Positions 18,076 through 26,834 of a stretch of 64,000 nt of DNA are shown here, one piece after another; position 1 is the first letter of the stretch; each line of letters begins with the position of its first letter. The notes below the pieces were generated by a model. That model saw only the letters and a program-made list of their open reading frames with translations, had not been told where the DNA came from and searched no databases. The translations under genes and the position numbers were made by a program. The stretch is from CBDIDH01 sp965277595 (GTDB lineage: Bacteria > Planctomycetota > Planctomycetia > Isosphaerales > Isosphaeraceae). The DNA lies in NCBI GenBank assembly GCA_965277595.1, contig CBDIDH010000001.1:1984001-2048000 (forward strand), in the 5' to 3' direction.

Positions 18076-18223
18076 GCGTCGCGCGACGCGACACGTTGAG
18101 ACATTGGGTTCCAACTCGGAACCAGGTCGCCTTGCCAGGGTGTCGCGCGGCGCGACACTTTGGGTAGGGCTTTGGTACGCAAAAGATTCGTTTGGAGTTC
18201 CCAGGTGTCGCGCGGCGCGACAC
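18076..18223. repeat. Three 19-bp palindromes at 64-65 bp spacing
   Basis: Copies at 18076-18094 (degenerate), 18140-18158 and 18205-18223. The last two are the identical perfect palindrome GTGTCGCGCGGCGCGACAC, both preceded by CCAG and followed by a TTT. The intervening 45-46 bp are only weakly similar. The array lies between divergent cobS and the asparagine synthase gene, nearer cobS. It could be an operator array, a hairpin-encoding leader or a mobile palindromic repeat. Confidence 0.85.
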
Positions 18224-18537
18224 TTTTGCGGGAAAATCGGTGGACAAATGGACAAATCAAGATCATCATAGGCTCGCGAGATTCGGAGAGGAGGCAAGGG
18301 AAGGCGTCAATTTCGGTGTCGATCTCAGGGATTATCGGATTTCAAGGGCGAGTGTTCCTCCGGTTCGCCGGGTCGTGCCGGTTTTTTCCAGGGGGGGAGG
18401 CGGTTGAGCAACCGAGGCGGAATCAATCGAACGGTTATAATTCGACCGGATCAAATTCTCCAGATCCCCAGACCGCTCGTTTTCCTCCCGCATTGGGCAT
18501 GCCTCCATATCTTCGCGGACGACCCGGAGTGTCAGAT

Positions 18538-20520
18538 ATGTGCGGAATCGCGGGCGCGGTGGACCTGACCGGGACGCGGGAGTTTTCGCAATCCAGGCTG
18601 CTGGCGATGACCGGCGCCATTGCGCATCGAGGGCCGGACGACGAGCAGGCGCACCTTGAACCGGGTGTCGCTCTGGGTGCGAGGCGGCTCTCGATTGTCG
18701 ACCTGGCCGGAGGCCGGCAGCCGATCGGCAACGAGGATCAATCGATCTGGGTCGCCTTCAATGGCGAGTTGTTTGAATACCCCGAGATCCGCGCGGAGTT
18801 GCTGGCGAGGGGTCACAGACTTTCAACGCGTTGCGATACCGAAGCCTGGGTTCATCTGTATGAGGACCGAGGGGTCGGGATGCTGGAAAAGGCGAGGGGG
18901 CAGTTCGCGGTCTCGCTCTGGGATCGAAACGAGCGGACCTTGATTCTGGCGCGAGATCGGGTGGGGATTTGCCCGCTTTATTATGCGGAGCGTGATGGCT
19001 GGCTGCTCTGGGGGTCGGAAATCAAGGCGCTGCTGGCCTCGGGCCTGGTTGAGCCGAAGGCCGATCCGAAGGGGATCGACCACCTCTTCACCTTCTTTTG
19101 CGCGGGGACTTCGCGAACGTTTTTTGAAGGGGTCAAGTCGCTGCCGCCTGGGCATTTTCTCCGGGTCAAGGATGGGCGGGTCGACCTGAAACGATACTGG
19201 GATCTCGACTTTCCCGACCGGGGAGATGAGCGTCGGCTGGATGACCCGACGCCGCTCGTGGATGAGCTGGAAGGGGTTTTGCGGCAGGCGGTTGAACGGC
19301 GGTTGCGGGGCGATGTGCCGGTGGTCAGCTATATCAGCGGCGGCCTTGACTCGACGGTCGTCCTGGGAATGAGTAGCCGGCAACGCGGTAAGGCTGTACC
19401 GTCCTTCACGATCGGACTCGACGGCGCGGGGCCGGATGAGCGGACACAGGCCGAGGAAGCGGCTCGGGTGCTCGGCTCCCCCTTGACGACGGTGACGATG
19501 AATCGGGCGGACATCGCGGCGAGCTATCCGGAGTTGATCCGGGCGGCCGAAGTGCCGGTGATGGATACCTCGTGCGCCTGTTTGCTCAGGCTGGCGGCGG
19601 CGGTTCGAGGGCAGGGGTACAAGGTCACGCTCACCGGCGAGGGGGCCGACGAGGCGCTCGCCGGGTATGTCTGGTTCAAGATGCAGAAGGTCCGCGACGC
19701 GATCTTCAAGAGACCGGGCGGGCCAGTCGGCACGTTCCTGCGTCGCCGCCTGTTTCGATCGATTGGCGGCGATTCGCGGCACTGGCCCGCTCCTTTTCCG
19801 ATGGCGGGGGTCCGCGCGGCGCAGCAAGAACTTTACGACATTCTTGGTCAGACGCGCACGCTCCTGTATTCGGGAGACCTTTGGGAAAGCCTTGGCGATC
19901 ACGATCCTTACGCGGATCTGGACGTTCGACCCGAGCGTATGGCGAAGTGGCATCCGCTCAATCAGTCGCTTTACGTCGGATACAAGGTGATGCTTGCCGG
20001 TCTCTTGCTCTTTGGCAAGGGGGATCGGATCGCGATGCACTCGTCGGTCGAGGCGCGGTATCCGTTTCTGGATGATGATGTGATCGCCTTCTGCGCGTCA
20101 ATCGCGCCGGAATACAAGCTGCGGGGCCTCAAGGACAAATGGCTGCTTCGGCAGGTGGCCGCGCGGACCTTGCCGGCGAAAATCGCGGGAAGGCCGAAGA
20201 CGATGTTCCGGGCCAGTCTGTCCAAGACGTTCATCGGTCCGGGAGCGCCGGGGTGGGTTGCGCAGTTGCTCAGTCCCGAATCGTTGAGGGCGACCGGTTA
20301 TTTTGATCCCAAACTGGTGGCCTCGGCGCGTGCCGAGCGACTTGCCCGGCCGAGGATCACGGCGCGGCAACTGGGGCTCGACATGCACCTGACGAGCGTC
20401 GTCGCGACGCAACTCTGGCATCACACCTTTCTCGGCGGCGGCCTTTGCGACCTGCCCGACTGGTCGGCGCCCGCGCCGAACCGACTTGATCCGGCGAAAC
20501 CGTTGGCGAAGGCAGGTTGA
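18538..20520 (+). CDS. asnB: Asparagine synthase, glutamine-hydrolysing
   Basis: A 660-residue cytosolic enzyme. The class II glutaminase domain begins at Met-Cys2 (MCGIAGAV), with Cys2 as the nucleophile after Met removal; RGPDDEQ, ARRLSIVDLAGGRQPI and AFNGELFEY follow. The synthetase domain has the ATP-pyrophosphatase loop SGGLDS at 267-272 and GEGADEALAGY. AsnB of this type makes asparagine, but related amidotransferases modify peptides or cell-surface sugars; with no peptide or glycan gene beside it, housekeeping asparagine synthesis is the default. The ATG has GGAG 9 nt upstream. The ~300-bp gap before it holds part of the palindrome array region and no gene. Confidence 0.88.
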   Translation: MCGIAGAVDLTGTREFSQSRLLAMTGAIAHRGPDDEQAHLEPGVALGARRLSIVDLAGGRQPIGNEDQSIWVAFNGELFEYPEIRAELLARGHRLSTRCDTEAWVHLYEDRGVGMLEKARGQFAVSLWDRNERTLILARDRVGICPLYYAERDGWLLWGSEIKALLASGLVEPKADPKGIDHLFTFFCAGTSRTFFEGVKSLPPGHFLRVKDGRVDLKRYWDLDFPDRGDERRLDDPTPLVDELEGVLRQAVERRLRGDVPVVSYISGGLDSTVVLGMSSRQRGKAVPSFTIGLDGAGPDERTQAEEAARVLGSPLTTVTMNRADIAASYPELIRAAEVPVMDTSCACLLRLAAAVRGQGYKVTLTGEGADEALAGYVWFKMQKVRDAIFKRPGGPVGTFLRRRLFRSIGGDSRHWPAPFPMAGVRAAQQELYDILGQTRTLLYSGDLWESLGDHDPYADLDVRPERMAKWHPLNQSLYVGYKVMLAGLLLFGKGDRIAMHSSVEARYPFLDDDVIAFCASIAPEYKLRGLKDKWLLRQVAARTLPAKIAGRPKTMFRASLSKTFIGPGAPGWVAQLLSPESLRATGYFDPKLVASARAERLARPRITARQLGLDMHLTSVVATQLWHHTFLGGGLCDLPDWSAPAPNRLDPAKPLAKAG

Positions 20521-20696
20521 CGGGCGTCAGGCGGGGCGGATTCCGACCTGGTCACAGGAATTGATTATTGAGGAGAGAGCGCGACCCGGGCGCGTTACAA
20601 TCGCGAGGTAGACAGCGCGATTGAAACAAGAGGCGGGCGAAGGGGTCGGGGGGGCCGACCTTTTTGGCGACGCCTGCGCGCGGGGAGAGGCCGCCC

Positions 20697-21173
20697 ATGA
20701 TCCGAATCGCACCGTTGCCGCTCTGGATCGGTCATGGAGGCGACGGGTACGACTTTATTCATATCCTGGAATATGGGATTGAGGCGGTCGTGGAGCTGGC
20801 CTTTGAAGAGGAGCCGTGGCCAACCCGTCGCGAGTTGATCGCCTGTCGGTTCCCCTTGATTGACGGAACGGGGAATCGGCCCGAGCTGCTCGTTCTGGCC
20901 GTGCGGACGGTCGCGGCGCTGCTGGTCTCGGACGTGCCGACGCTGGTCTGTTGCGGGTCCGGCTTGAGCCGGGCGCCGGCGGTCGCGGCGGTGGCGATGG
21001 CCATGAAGCATCAGGAACCGCCCGAAGCGAGTTTGAAACGGATCAGCCTGCATCACCCGAGCGACGTCTCGCCGGGTCTCTGGTCCGAACTGCTCGAAAT
21101 CCTTCCCTGGGCATCGAGTCCCGCGCCTCTGCCGCCGAGGTCATGGACCGACCGGGACGAAACGTCGGCCTGA
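20697..21173 (+). CDS. Dual-specificity/tyrosine phosphatase-like protein
   Basis: A 158-residue cytosolic protein with a Cys-based phosphatase P-loop: C86-GSGLS-R92 in LVCCGSGLSRAP, where the more usual residue before the nucleophile is His and here is Cys85. An Asp in FPLIDGTGN could be the general acid. Length and order fit small dual-specificity phosphatases. The ATG is preceded by GGGGAGAGG. It stands alone after asnB (176-bp gap) and ends at a long hairpin. Substrate is unknown; the Cys for His substitution needs activity data. Confidence 0.75.
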   Translation: MIRIAPLPLWIGHGGDGYDFIHILEYGIEAVVELAFEEEPWPTRRELIACRFPLIDGTGNRPELLVLAVRTVAALLVSDVPTLVCCGSGLSRAPAVAAVAMAMKHQEPPEASLKRISLHHPSDVSPGLWSELLEILPWASSPAPLPPRSWTDRDETSA

Positions 21174-21224
21174 CGAATTTTTCGACGTCGTTCCTGAAAT
21201 TCCCCTTTCAGACAAAACGAAAGC

Positions 21225-21282
21225 GGCCGGAGGCGGCTTTCCCATTGAGCTTCTGGCTCGTTGGGGAAGGCCGCCTCCGGCC
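21225..21282. terminator. Long hairpin between convergent genes
   Basis: GGCCGGAGGCGGC at 21225-21237 pairs with GCCGCCTCCGGCC at 21270-21282, and the stem continues with TTCCC against GGGGAA, giving ~19 near-paired positions around an internal loop. It follows the phosphatase stop by 51 bp. Confidence 0.6.
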
Positions 21283-21312
21283 GGATCGTGTCAAGGGCGA
21301 AACGATGAACCT

Positions 21313-21432
21313 GAGGAGAATTGCAAAGTCTCGATGACCAATGACCGAGGACCAATGACCGAGAAATTTCGGCACTTGGTCATCGGGTCTTGATCATTGG
21401 TCATTGAAATGATTGACTTTGCAATCCGCCTG
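21313..21432. repeat. Heptad palindromic element, copy 3 (best preserved)
   Basis: Left end AGGAGAATTGCAAAGTC; heptads GACCAAT, GACCGAG, GACCAAT, GACCGAG; core AAATTTCGG; right arm with CTTGGTCATC, TCATTGGTCATTG; right end GACTTTGCAATCCGCCT. The two ends are near-perfect inverted copies of each other. Located between two convergent genes. Confidence 0.85.
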
Positions 21433-21471
21433 AGAAGAAGCCCGGCGCGGGGCCGGGGTCGTCGTGTCGTT

Positions 21472-22761
21472 TTAGCGGCTGCTCTTGCCGGTCGGCAGGG
21501 GTTTGAGGCCCGTCGGGGTGACGGCCAGGCCGTTCTGGACGGGGACGAATTGCCCCTGGTGGTTGGTATAACCGCCGAGGCTGTACTTGCTGCCGAAGGT
21601 GATCACCGTCGGCACGCCGTTGTAGCAGGGGAGATTCACCGTGAGCTGGTCGAGGTAGTGAACGTTCAACTGCTTGGCGGTCGTGAGCAGGACGGTGTGG
21701 TTCGTGGCGTTGTAGACGGCCGAGACGATCGCCACGGTCGACGTGCCCTTGCCGGTGAACGAGCCTTTGGCGTTCGGCTGGGTGATCGTGTAATTGGCGG
21801 GGTTTTGCACCGCGGCGACGTCGCTGACCGGGCCGCCGAAGGTGAGCAGGATCGTGGTCGGCTGATGATGGATGCCATACCGGACGATGTTGGTGATCGG
21901 CGGGCAGGCTGGGGTGTAGTCGTAGGTGACGGTGACCGTGCCCGAGCCGACCGTGCGGACCAGGGTGATCAGGTTCCCGTTGGGAGCGCTCGCGCCCGAG
22001 GTGGCGTTCTCGGTCAGGGTCGGCGTGATCGTCGTCCGACCGGCCGAGGCGGTGAAGAAGGCGAGGTCGGCGGCATCGGTGTAAACGGTCGTCGGGTTCG
22101 TCGGGCCGTTCAGGACGAGCGGCGTGAAGCCCGCGCCATTGTTCACGGTGCTCGGACCGGTGAAGTTGGGGGTCGTGTTCGCGGGCAAGGGGGTGACGGT
22201 GACTGTCTCGGTCGTTCCGGCGAGGGCACCTTTGATCGGGGTCGTCGTCACGCCGGCGATCGTGAAGCTGCCGTTGGTGAAGCCGGTGATCGCCGCGCCC
22301 GAGCTGGTGCTGAGGTTCTGCGAGATGATCGAGCTGGTCAGGTTGGCCGAGGCCGTGACCTTCACGTCAACGAGCGTGCCGAGCGTCGGGTTAAAGAGGC
22401 TGATCGGCGGCGTGAACGGAAGAGAGAAATTCGTGAGGGTGCTGGGAACGGTCGCCGTCTGGAGTTGCGAGGTCTGGCCGGTGACGGAGGTCGTGGCGCT
22501 CAGTGAGGCGGTGCCGGCCATCGACATCGGCGCGGCGATCTGAGCGGCGGGCTTGACCGCGGACGCCGCCAGGGGTGCCATCGCGCTGAGAAGCTGGAGC
22601 GATTCCAACGACTCAAGCTGAGGGGTGGACGAGAAGGCCCGGGGTTTGCGTTGGCTGCGCCGTCGGAGGAACGACGCAACAAGGAGGCGATGTCCGAGGG
22701 TGATCCAGCCGAAGGCAGTCATGAAAAAAAACCCTGTCGGGGTGATCGGTTGATGGTCCAT
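21472..22761 (-). CDS. Secreted surface protein with choice-of-anchor E-like domain
   Basis: A 429-residue Thr/Ser/Asn-rich protein. A basic and hydrophobic N-terminus is followed by LESLESLQLLSA, the LExLExRxLLSA-type motif seen near the N-terminus of many planctomycetal surface proteins. Residues ~90-290 match the choice-of-anchor E pattern (NPTLGTLVDVKVTAS, then DLAFFTA, then GTVTVTYDYTP). Residues ~295-400 form a further Ig-like module (ILLTFGGPVSD, NPANYTI, HTVLLTTAKQL). There is no PEP-CTERM tail. The ATG at 22761 has AAGGA 5 nt upstream; a second possible ATG is at 22722. Its neighbour at 23205 has the same domain type, suggesting paired envelope proteins. Confidence 0.75.
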   Translation of the reverse strand: MDHQPITPTGFFFMTAFGWITLGHRLLVASFLRRRSQRKPRAFSSTPQLESLESLQLLSAMAPLAASAVKPAAQIAAPMSMAGTASLSATTSVTGQTSQLQTATVPSTLTNFSLPFTPPISLFNPTLGTLVDVKVTASANLTSSIISQNLSTSSGAAITGFTNGSFTIAGVTTTPIKGALAGTTETVTVTPLPANTTPNFTGPSTVNNGAGFTPLVLNGPTNPTTVYTDAADLAFFTASAGRTTITPTLTENATSGASAPNGNLITLVRTVGSGTVTVTYDYTPACPPITNIVRYGIHHQPTTILLTFGGPVSDVAAVQNPANYTITQPNAKGSFTGKGTSTVAIVSAVYNATNHTVLLTTAKQLNVHYLDQLTVNLPCYNGVPTVITFGSKYSLGGYTNHQGQFVPVQNGLAVTPTGLKPLPTGKSSR

Positions 22762-23204
22762 CGAATCCTTTCGCAACACGCCCGCCCCGAAAGGGTCGCG
22801 CAGGGGCACACGGACCCCTTCGCGGGCGTGAAGGCGATCATCAACGGAATCATCCTCTTCCGAGACGACCGAGCGCAGCGTGGCCGGCGACCCCGACGAC
22901 AGGTCGTCGTGAGTCTCCGGCGTCTGTCCTCCCGGTTCGGCCGGGCCTGGCAGCCCGGCGTCACCCCAACACCCTCCCGACCGACGGGTCGGTCAGGAAG
23001 GTCCTGGCTCCTAGGCAAACTCACGGGGCAGTCACACCACCGTGTTGGAAGAGAGCCCGTGGATCATCAAGTGAGGTGTGATCAAGGGAAGTGGCGGGCT
23101 CAGTCTTCCGCGAACAGACTTTCTTTCCAGCAAAGGCCATCGAACAGGTTAAAAGAAGAGAGCGTGGGAACGTCGGGCCGGTCATTCCCGACTCAACGTC
23201 CAGG
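22762..23204. other. 443-bp intergenic gap
   Basis: No open frame with coding character on either strand. It contains short inverted repeats (for example around CCGACCGACGGGTCGGTC at ~22978) and the leader of the downstream surface-protein gene. No RNA gene recognised. Confidence 0.5.
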
Positions 23205-24074
23205 TCAGGCCACCGCGGAAACCTCGCGGTGGGAACGGACCCGGGTGATGAGGCAGAGACCGAAGGCACCCAGACCGGTAAGCACCATGCTCGACGGCTC
23301 GGGCACGTAGTAGTAGTAGTATGTCACAGAAAGCGCGGCGGAGACGCTCGTACGTGAACCACCGACACCATTTCCGGCGTTATTATTGAACGTTGACGAC
23401 GCTTCGGCATAAACCGGAAGAGTCATCTGACCGTTGCCGGTGAACGTGTTCAGGACCGAGGAGTCGGTATAACCCAGGGCCGACGTTCCGGAAATGATCT
23501 TCGGGGTCGGGTCAACGTAGTTCGGATTCGTGATTTGCGTCGGATACGCGAGGGTCTTCGAGGTCGTGAAGCCCGGCTGGCCCGACTGCCCGAGGGCGTA
23601 AACAATCGGGTTGCCGTTGGCGTCCTTGACGATGTTGTCCTTCGGGTCAAACATCTGAAGGTTCATCAGGCCGGTCGCCGTCACGGTGGTGGTCGACGGC
23701 TTCGTGAACGACATCTGGATCGTGTTTTGAAACTCGTACTGCAAGGAAACGACAACCTCGTAGAGCGTGGCCTGACGCTCGGCCCCGGCGATGAACATCG
23801 TGGGGACCTTGCTCGGGTCAAACTGCTGCACGGCGAAGGGGTCGTTCAGGACGCCAGGGGTGTTCGGCGCGACGTTGGTATCCGTCGGCGGCAAAATCAG
23901 GCTAGGATTCTGATTGGCCGCCGTTCCGGCCTGGTTGGCCGCGATGTATCCGGCCGGATTCCCGATCGGATCATTGGTACTGTAAATCTGGTAATCGGCC
24001 CGGACCGAAGTCAGGGGCAGAAAAAACGAGAGGCCCGCCAGAAGGAGCCCAGAAGCAACGAGTCGTCCACGCAT
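23205..24074 (-). CDS. PEP-CTERM protein with choice-of-anchor E domain
   Basis: A 289-residue exported protein. A signal peptide (1-26, ending VRA) is followed by a beta-rich body with LYEVVVSLQYEF and FTGNGQMTLPVYAEAS, closing in ALSVTYYYYYVPEPSS, the usual choice-of-anchor E terminus. The C-terminal sorting signal is VPEPSSMVLTGLGAFG, a hydrophobic helix and the basic tail RVRSHR, so an exosortase-type enzyme (not in this window) should process it. The five Tyr codons are a TAC/TAT run. It lies upstream of the related 429-residue surface protein on the same strand, 443 bp apart. Function unknown. Confidence 0.88.
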   Translation of the reverse strand: MRGRLVASGLLLAGLSFFLPLTSVRADYQIYSTNDPIGNPAGYIAANQAGTAANQNPSLILPPTDTNVAPNTPGVLNDPFAVQQFDPSKVPTMFIAGAERQATLYEVVVSLQYEFQNTIQMSFTKPSTTTVTATGLMNLQMFDPKDNIVKDANGNPIVYALGQSGQPGFTTSKTLAYPTQITNPNYVDPTPKIISGTSALGYTDSSVLNTFTGNGQMTLPVYAEASSTFNNNAGNGVGGSRTSVSAALSVTYYYYYVPEPSSMVLTGLGAFGLCLITRVRSHREVSAVA

Positions 24075-24590
24075 GGTCCACTCCCGAATGGGGCAAATAT
24101 AGCCGATAACTACGCACCCGTCTGGGTTCCGTCGTTTTTCTTCAACGGACCGTACATCCTTGCAACAGCGACGGTCACCGACCCACTTCCCAAGGGAGGT
24201 TCTTTGGTAAGAACGTTCGCGTCCGCGTTTCGTTTTGACTGTTGGCCGACTCTCACAACCGACAACTTTGTCAAGTTATGTCACCGTTCCGAGTATGATA
24301 CCGGCTATCGTCTTTAACGCAACGATTTTTCCCATCATGCTGCTTATTTCAAACCTTTCGCGTCGTTCGCCGGGTTTGTGGCGGTCGGTTCTTGAACCAA
24401 TCCTGAGCGCGCTCCCCAACGATCGGGTAGCGAAAATAGACCAGAGAGTCGAGACCGTCAAGAGGGCCTGAAATTTCCGTGCATGACCCCATTGGTGATT
24501 CCGGGCGTTCTCTTCCTGATTTTCGAGGTCCGGCGACGAAGAGCCTGATGATTGATCCGTGATCGAGAATGGAAAGGGATGGAGATCGGG
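24075..24590. other. 516-bp divergent intergenic region
   Basis: Between the PEP-CTERM gene (minus) and the MlaE-type permease (plus). It is visibly richer in A/T than the neighbours, with many T-runs, and presumably holds both promoters. I could not fix a -35/-10 pair with acceptable spacing, and see no gene or repeat. Confidence 0.5.
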
Positions 24591-25373
24591 ATGGTCGAGA
24601 TGGCAGGGTCGGTCCTCTACGCGCTCTTTGGGTTCGCGAGGTTCGCGATCGGGGGGCTTGGCTCGGCCCTTCTCGCGCTGATTCGAAGGCCGGCGGAGGT
24701 TCTCCGGCAGTTTGAACGGGTGACCTGGGGAAGCCTGCCGATCGTGTCGGTCGCGGGGTTGAGTATTGGCCTGGTGACATGGCTTCAGACGCGACGGCTT
24801 CTCTCGCGGTATGGGAGTGAGGCGATCTTGCCGAGCGTATTATCGGTCGCCGTGCTGGGTGAGACGGGGCCAATTCTGGCGGCCTTGCTCGTCGCGGGTC
24901 GAATGGGGGCGGGGCTCGCCGCGGAGCTGGGAACGATGGTCCTGACCGAGGAAGTCGAGGCCAGGACGGTTCTGGGAGCCCCCACCTTGCCGACGCTCGT
25001 CGGGCCGAGGGTGCTGGCAACGGCCCTGGCCTTGCCCTTCTTGACGGTCATTCTCGATGCCGCGGCGATCGTCGGGGGACTGGCGGCGGAGTTCACCGGC
25101 GGAGCGATGACGGCGCAGGTTTACTGGCGGAAGTCGTTGCTCTTGCTCAAGTTATCGGTGATCGTGCCGGCGACCTTGAAAACGCTGGTCTTTGGCGTTT
25201 TGATCGGCCTGATTGGATGCGGAACGGGATTGTCGGCGAACCGGTCGGCGGAATCGGTGGGAAGGGCGGCGACGCTCGGGGTTGTTCGATCGATGGTCGC
25301 CGTCTTCGCGGCGGACGTCGTGCTCGTCCCCTTGATCGAGGCGGGGGTGGCCGCGCTGGGCTGGCGTGGTTAA
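24591..25373 (+). CDS. MlaE-family ABC transporter permease
   Basis: A 260-residue inner-membrane protein of the MlaE/YrbE family that moves phospholipids or other lipids together with MCE proteins. Family hallmarks are the segment VSVAGLSIGLVTWLQ, then GPILAALLVAGRMGAGLAAELGTM, the conserved amphipathic coupling region, and the C-terminal GLSANRSAESVGRAAT block. The ATG at 24591 has GGAG 7 nt upstream; two nearby ATGs and a TTG at 24552 are alternatives. It overlaps or abuts the MCE-OmpA gene. There is no ATPase gene next to it, so it may share the MlaF encoded at 35701-36540. Confidence 0.85.
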   Translation: MVEMAGSVLYALFGFARFAIGGLGSALLALIRRPAEVLRQFERVTWGSLPIVSVAGLSIGLVTWLQTRRLLSRYGSEAILPSVLSVAVLGETGPILAALLVAGRMGAGLAAELGTMVLTEEVEARTVLGAPTLPTLVGPRVLATALALPFLTVILDAAAIVGGLAAEFTGGAMTAQVYWRKSLLLLKLSVIVPATLKTLVFGVLIGLIGCGTGLSANRSAESVGRAATLGVVRSMVAVFAADVVLVPLIEAGVAALGWRG

Positions 25374-25440
25374 AATTCCAGGAGACGATTTCCAAGGTCC
25401 GGCAAAACGCCCGGACCTGGGGTCGAGAAAGGCGTCGGCG

Positions 25441-26556
25441 ATGCGTCGAGAGATCGGCTGGACTCGGCTCCTGGCGAATGCCGGGTTCGTCGTGGCGGTC
25501 CTGGCCCTCGCGGCCTTTGGGATCGCGCAGGTGGCCGGCCGACAGTGGCGGGTGCAGAAGACCTTTCGCGTCGCCGCCGATTTCGCGACGATCGGCGGCG
25601 TCGAGGAAGGAGCGCGCGTACGCGTTCAGGGGATGGACGCGGGGGTTGTCGATGCCGTCGTCGCGCCTGATGCGCCGGGAGGGCCGGTCCGCCTGAGGTT
25701 TCGGATCGATGAACGGCTCCGAAGGCTGGTCAGGGTCGATGCCGTCGCGAAGATCGTCACCGAAGGGGTTGTGGGGGCACGGGTTATCGAGATCGTTCCC
25801 GGCAAGGCCGATGCCCCCGCGCTTGGTCCGGCGGCCCTGATCGCCTCGGAACGGCCGATGGAACTGGCGGACCTCTTAAAAAAGGCGTCGGGATCGCTGG
25901 AACGGGTCGACGCCGTCGCCGTCGCCGCCGAGCAAGGACTGGGCGAGGTCAACGCGATCTCGGCGGCGATTCGAAAAGGAGAAGGAAGCCTGGGCAAGCT
26001 CGTCGCCGACGACGAGGCGTATAACAAGCTGCTCCGGCTCTCGCATCGAGGCGAGCGGACGCTGGACGACGTCGAGGAAAACCTGGCGGCTTTGAAACGG
26101 ACCTGGCCGATCTCGCGCTATTTCAACGATCGATCGTTTTTTGATCGCGAGCGCGTGCTCTTTCATCCCGGGTCGGAACGCGATGCGCAGACGATCCGGG
26201 GTGATGATCTGTTCGAACCGGGACGTTCGGTCTTGACGGCCAACGGTCGGGCCAGGCTCGACGAGGTCGGCGGCTGGTTCAAGCGGGTCAAGAGGCCGAA
26301 TTCCGAGGTTGTCATCGCCGCCTTCACCGATCAGCCTCACGACGCCGATCTCGCGCTGATCCTCACTCAGGAACAGGCGGAGGCGGTTCGCAAGTATCTC
26401 ATCAGTCGCCACGCGGTCGATTCGACCGGCTGGTTCAGCAGTCGGAAGGTGGCGGCGGTCGGATTTGGGACGGAAACGCCTCGCGGCGGGGGTGATCCGG
26501 CGCAACCTCTGCCGCCCAGGCGTGTTGAGGTGATTCTCTTCACGCCGCAGACGTGA
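25441..26556 (+). CDS. MCE (MlaD-type) protein fused to an OmpA-like domain
   Basis: A 371-residue protein with a single N-terminal transmembrane anchor (about 10-30). An MCE domain (VAADFATIGGVEEGARVRVQGMDAGVVDAV; ~45-130) is followed by a helical segment and a C-terminal OmpA/MotB-like region (~265-371: LFEPGRSVLTANGRARLDEV, EQAEAVRKYLISR, VGFGTETP, RRVEVIL). OmpA-like domains bind peptidoglycan, so the fusion could tether the lipid-transfer subunit across the periplasm. The ATG at 25441 is favoured (GAGAAAGG upstream); an in-frame GTG at 25366 would overlap the permease stop by 8 bp. Confidence 0.82.
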   Translation: MRREIGWTRLLANAGFVVAVLALAAFGIAQVAGRQWRVQKTFRVAADFATIGGVEEGARVRVQGMDAGVVDAVVAPDAPGGPVRLRFRIDERLRRLVRVDAVAKIVTEGVVGARVIEIVPGKADAPALGPAALIASERPMELADLLKKASGSLERVDAVAVAAEQGLGEVNAISAAIRKGEGSLGKLVADDEAYNKLLRLSHRGERTLDDVEENLAALKRTWPISRYFNDRSFFDRERVLFHPGSERDAQTIRGDDLFEPGRSVLTANGRARLDEVGGWFKRVKRPNSEVVIAAFTDQPHDADLALILTQEQAEAVRKYLISRHAVDSTGWFSSRKVAAVGFGTETPRGGGDPAQPLPPRRVEVILFTPQT

Positions 26557-26568
26557 TTTCGCCAGGGT

Positions 26569-26784
26569 TCAGGCCGTCGTCGCCAGCGCGGTGGGTTCAG
26601 CGGGAAGGTCGGGATCGATCGACGGCAAGACCGCGGGCGGGGTCTTGGGCCGAGGGGGTTCCGACTGCTTGACCGCGCACTGAGGATGAATGCCCGCGCG
26701 GGAATACACTTCCTGATGACAGACCGGGCAGCGAACGCGGGTCGAGTTCGGTTTCAGGGGCGAGTGATAATACTTCGGCGTCAT
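26569..26784 (-). CDS. Small protein with CxxC/HxxC zinc-binding-like motif
   Basis: A 71-residue protein. CPVCHQEVYSRAGIHPQC has four potential zinc ligands (C-x2-C, then H-x2-C), as in short zinc ribbons; a Pro-rich tail (SEPPRPKTPPAVLPSIDPD) follows. It lies 50 bp downstream of the 99-residue gene on the same strand and 12 bp from the convergent MCE stop. The function is unknown; zinc binding is inferred from the spacing alone. Confidence 0.6.
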   Translation of the reverse strand: MTPKYYHSPLKPNSTRVRCPVCHQEVYSRAGIHPQCAVKQSEPPRPKTPPAVLPSIDPDLPAEPTALATTA

Positions 26785-26834
26785 TCCAGGAACCGCCTTC
26801 AAGGTGAGAGGATCGGAGGGGCGGGCGGTCTGGG

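Noticed and set aside
18076..18223. CRISPR array
   Set aside because: Only three 19-bp units, one degenerate, with perfect internal symmetry; no cas genes in the window.
17257..18297. Extended cobS starting at 18297
   Set aside because: The extra 85 codons are the palindrome array; a good GTG with ribosome site is at 18042.
18043..18537. Cobalamin riboswitch upstream of cobS
   Set aside because: I could not find a B12-box-like sequence on the minus strand, so I did not annotate one.
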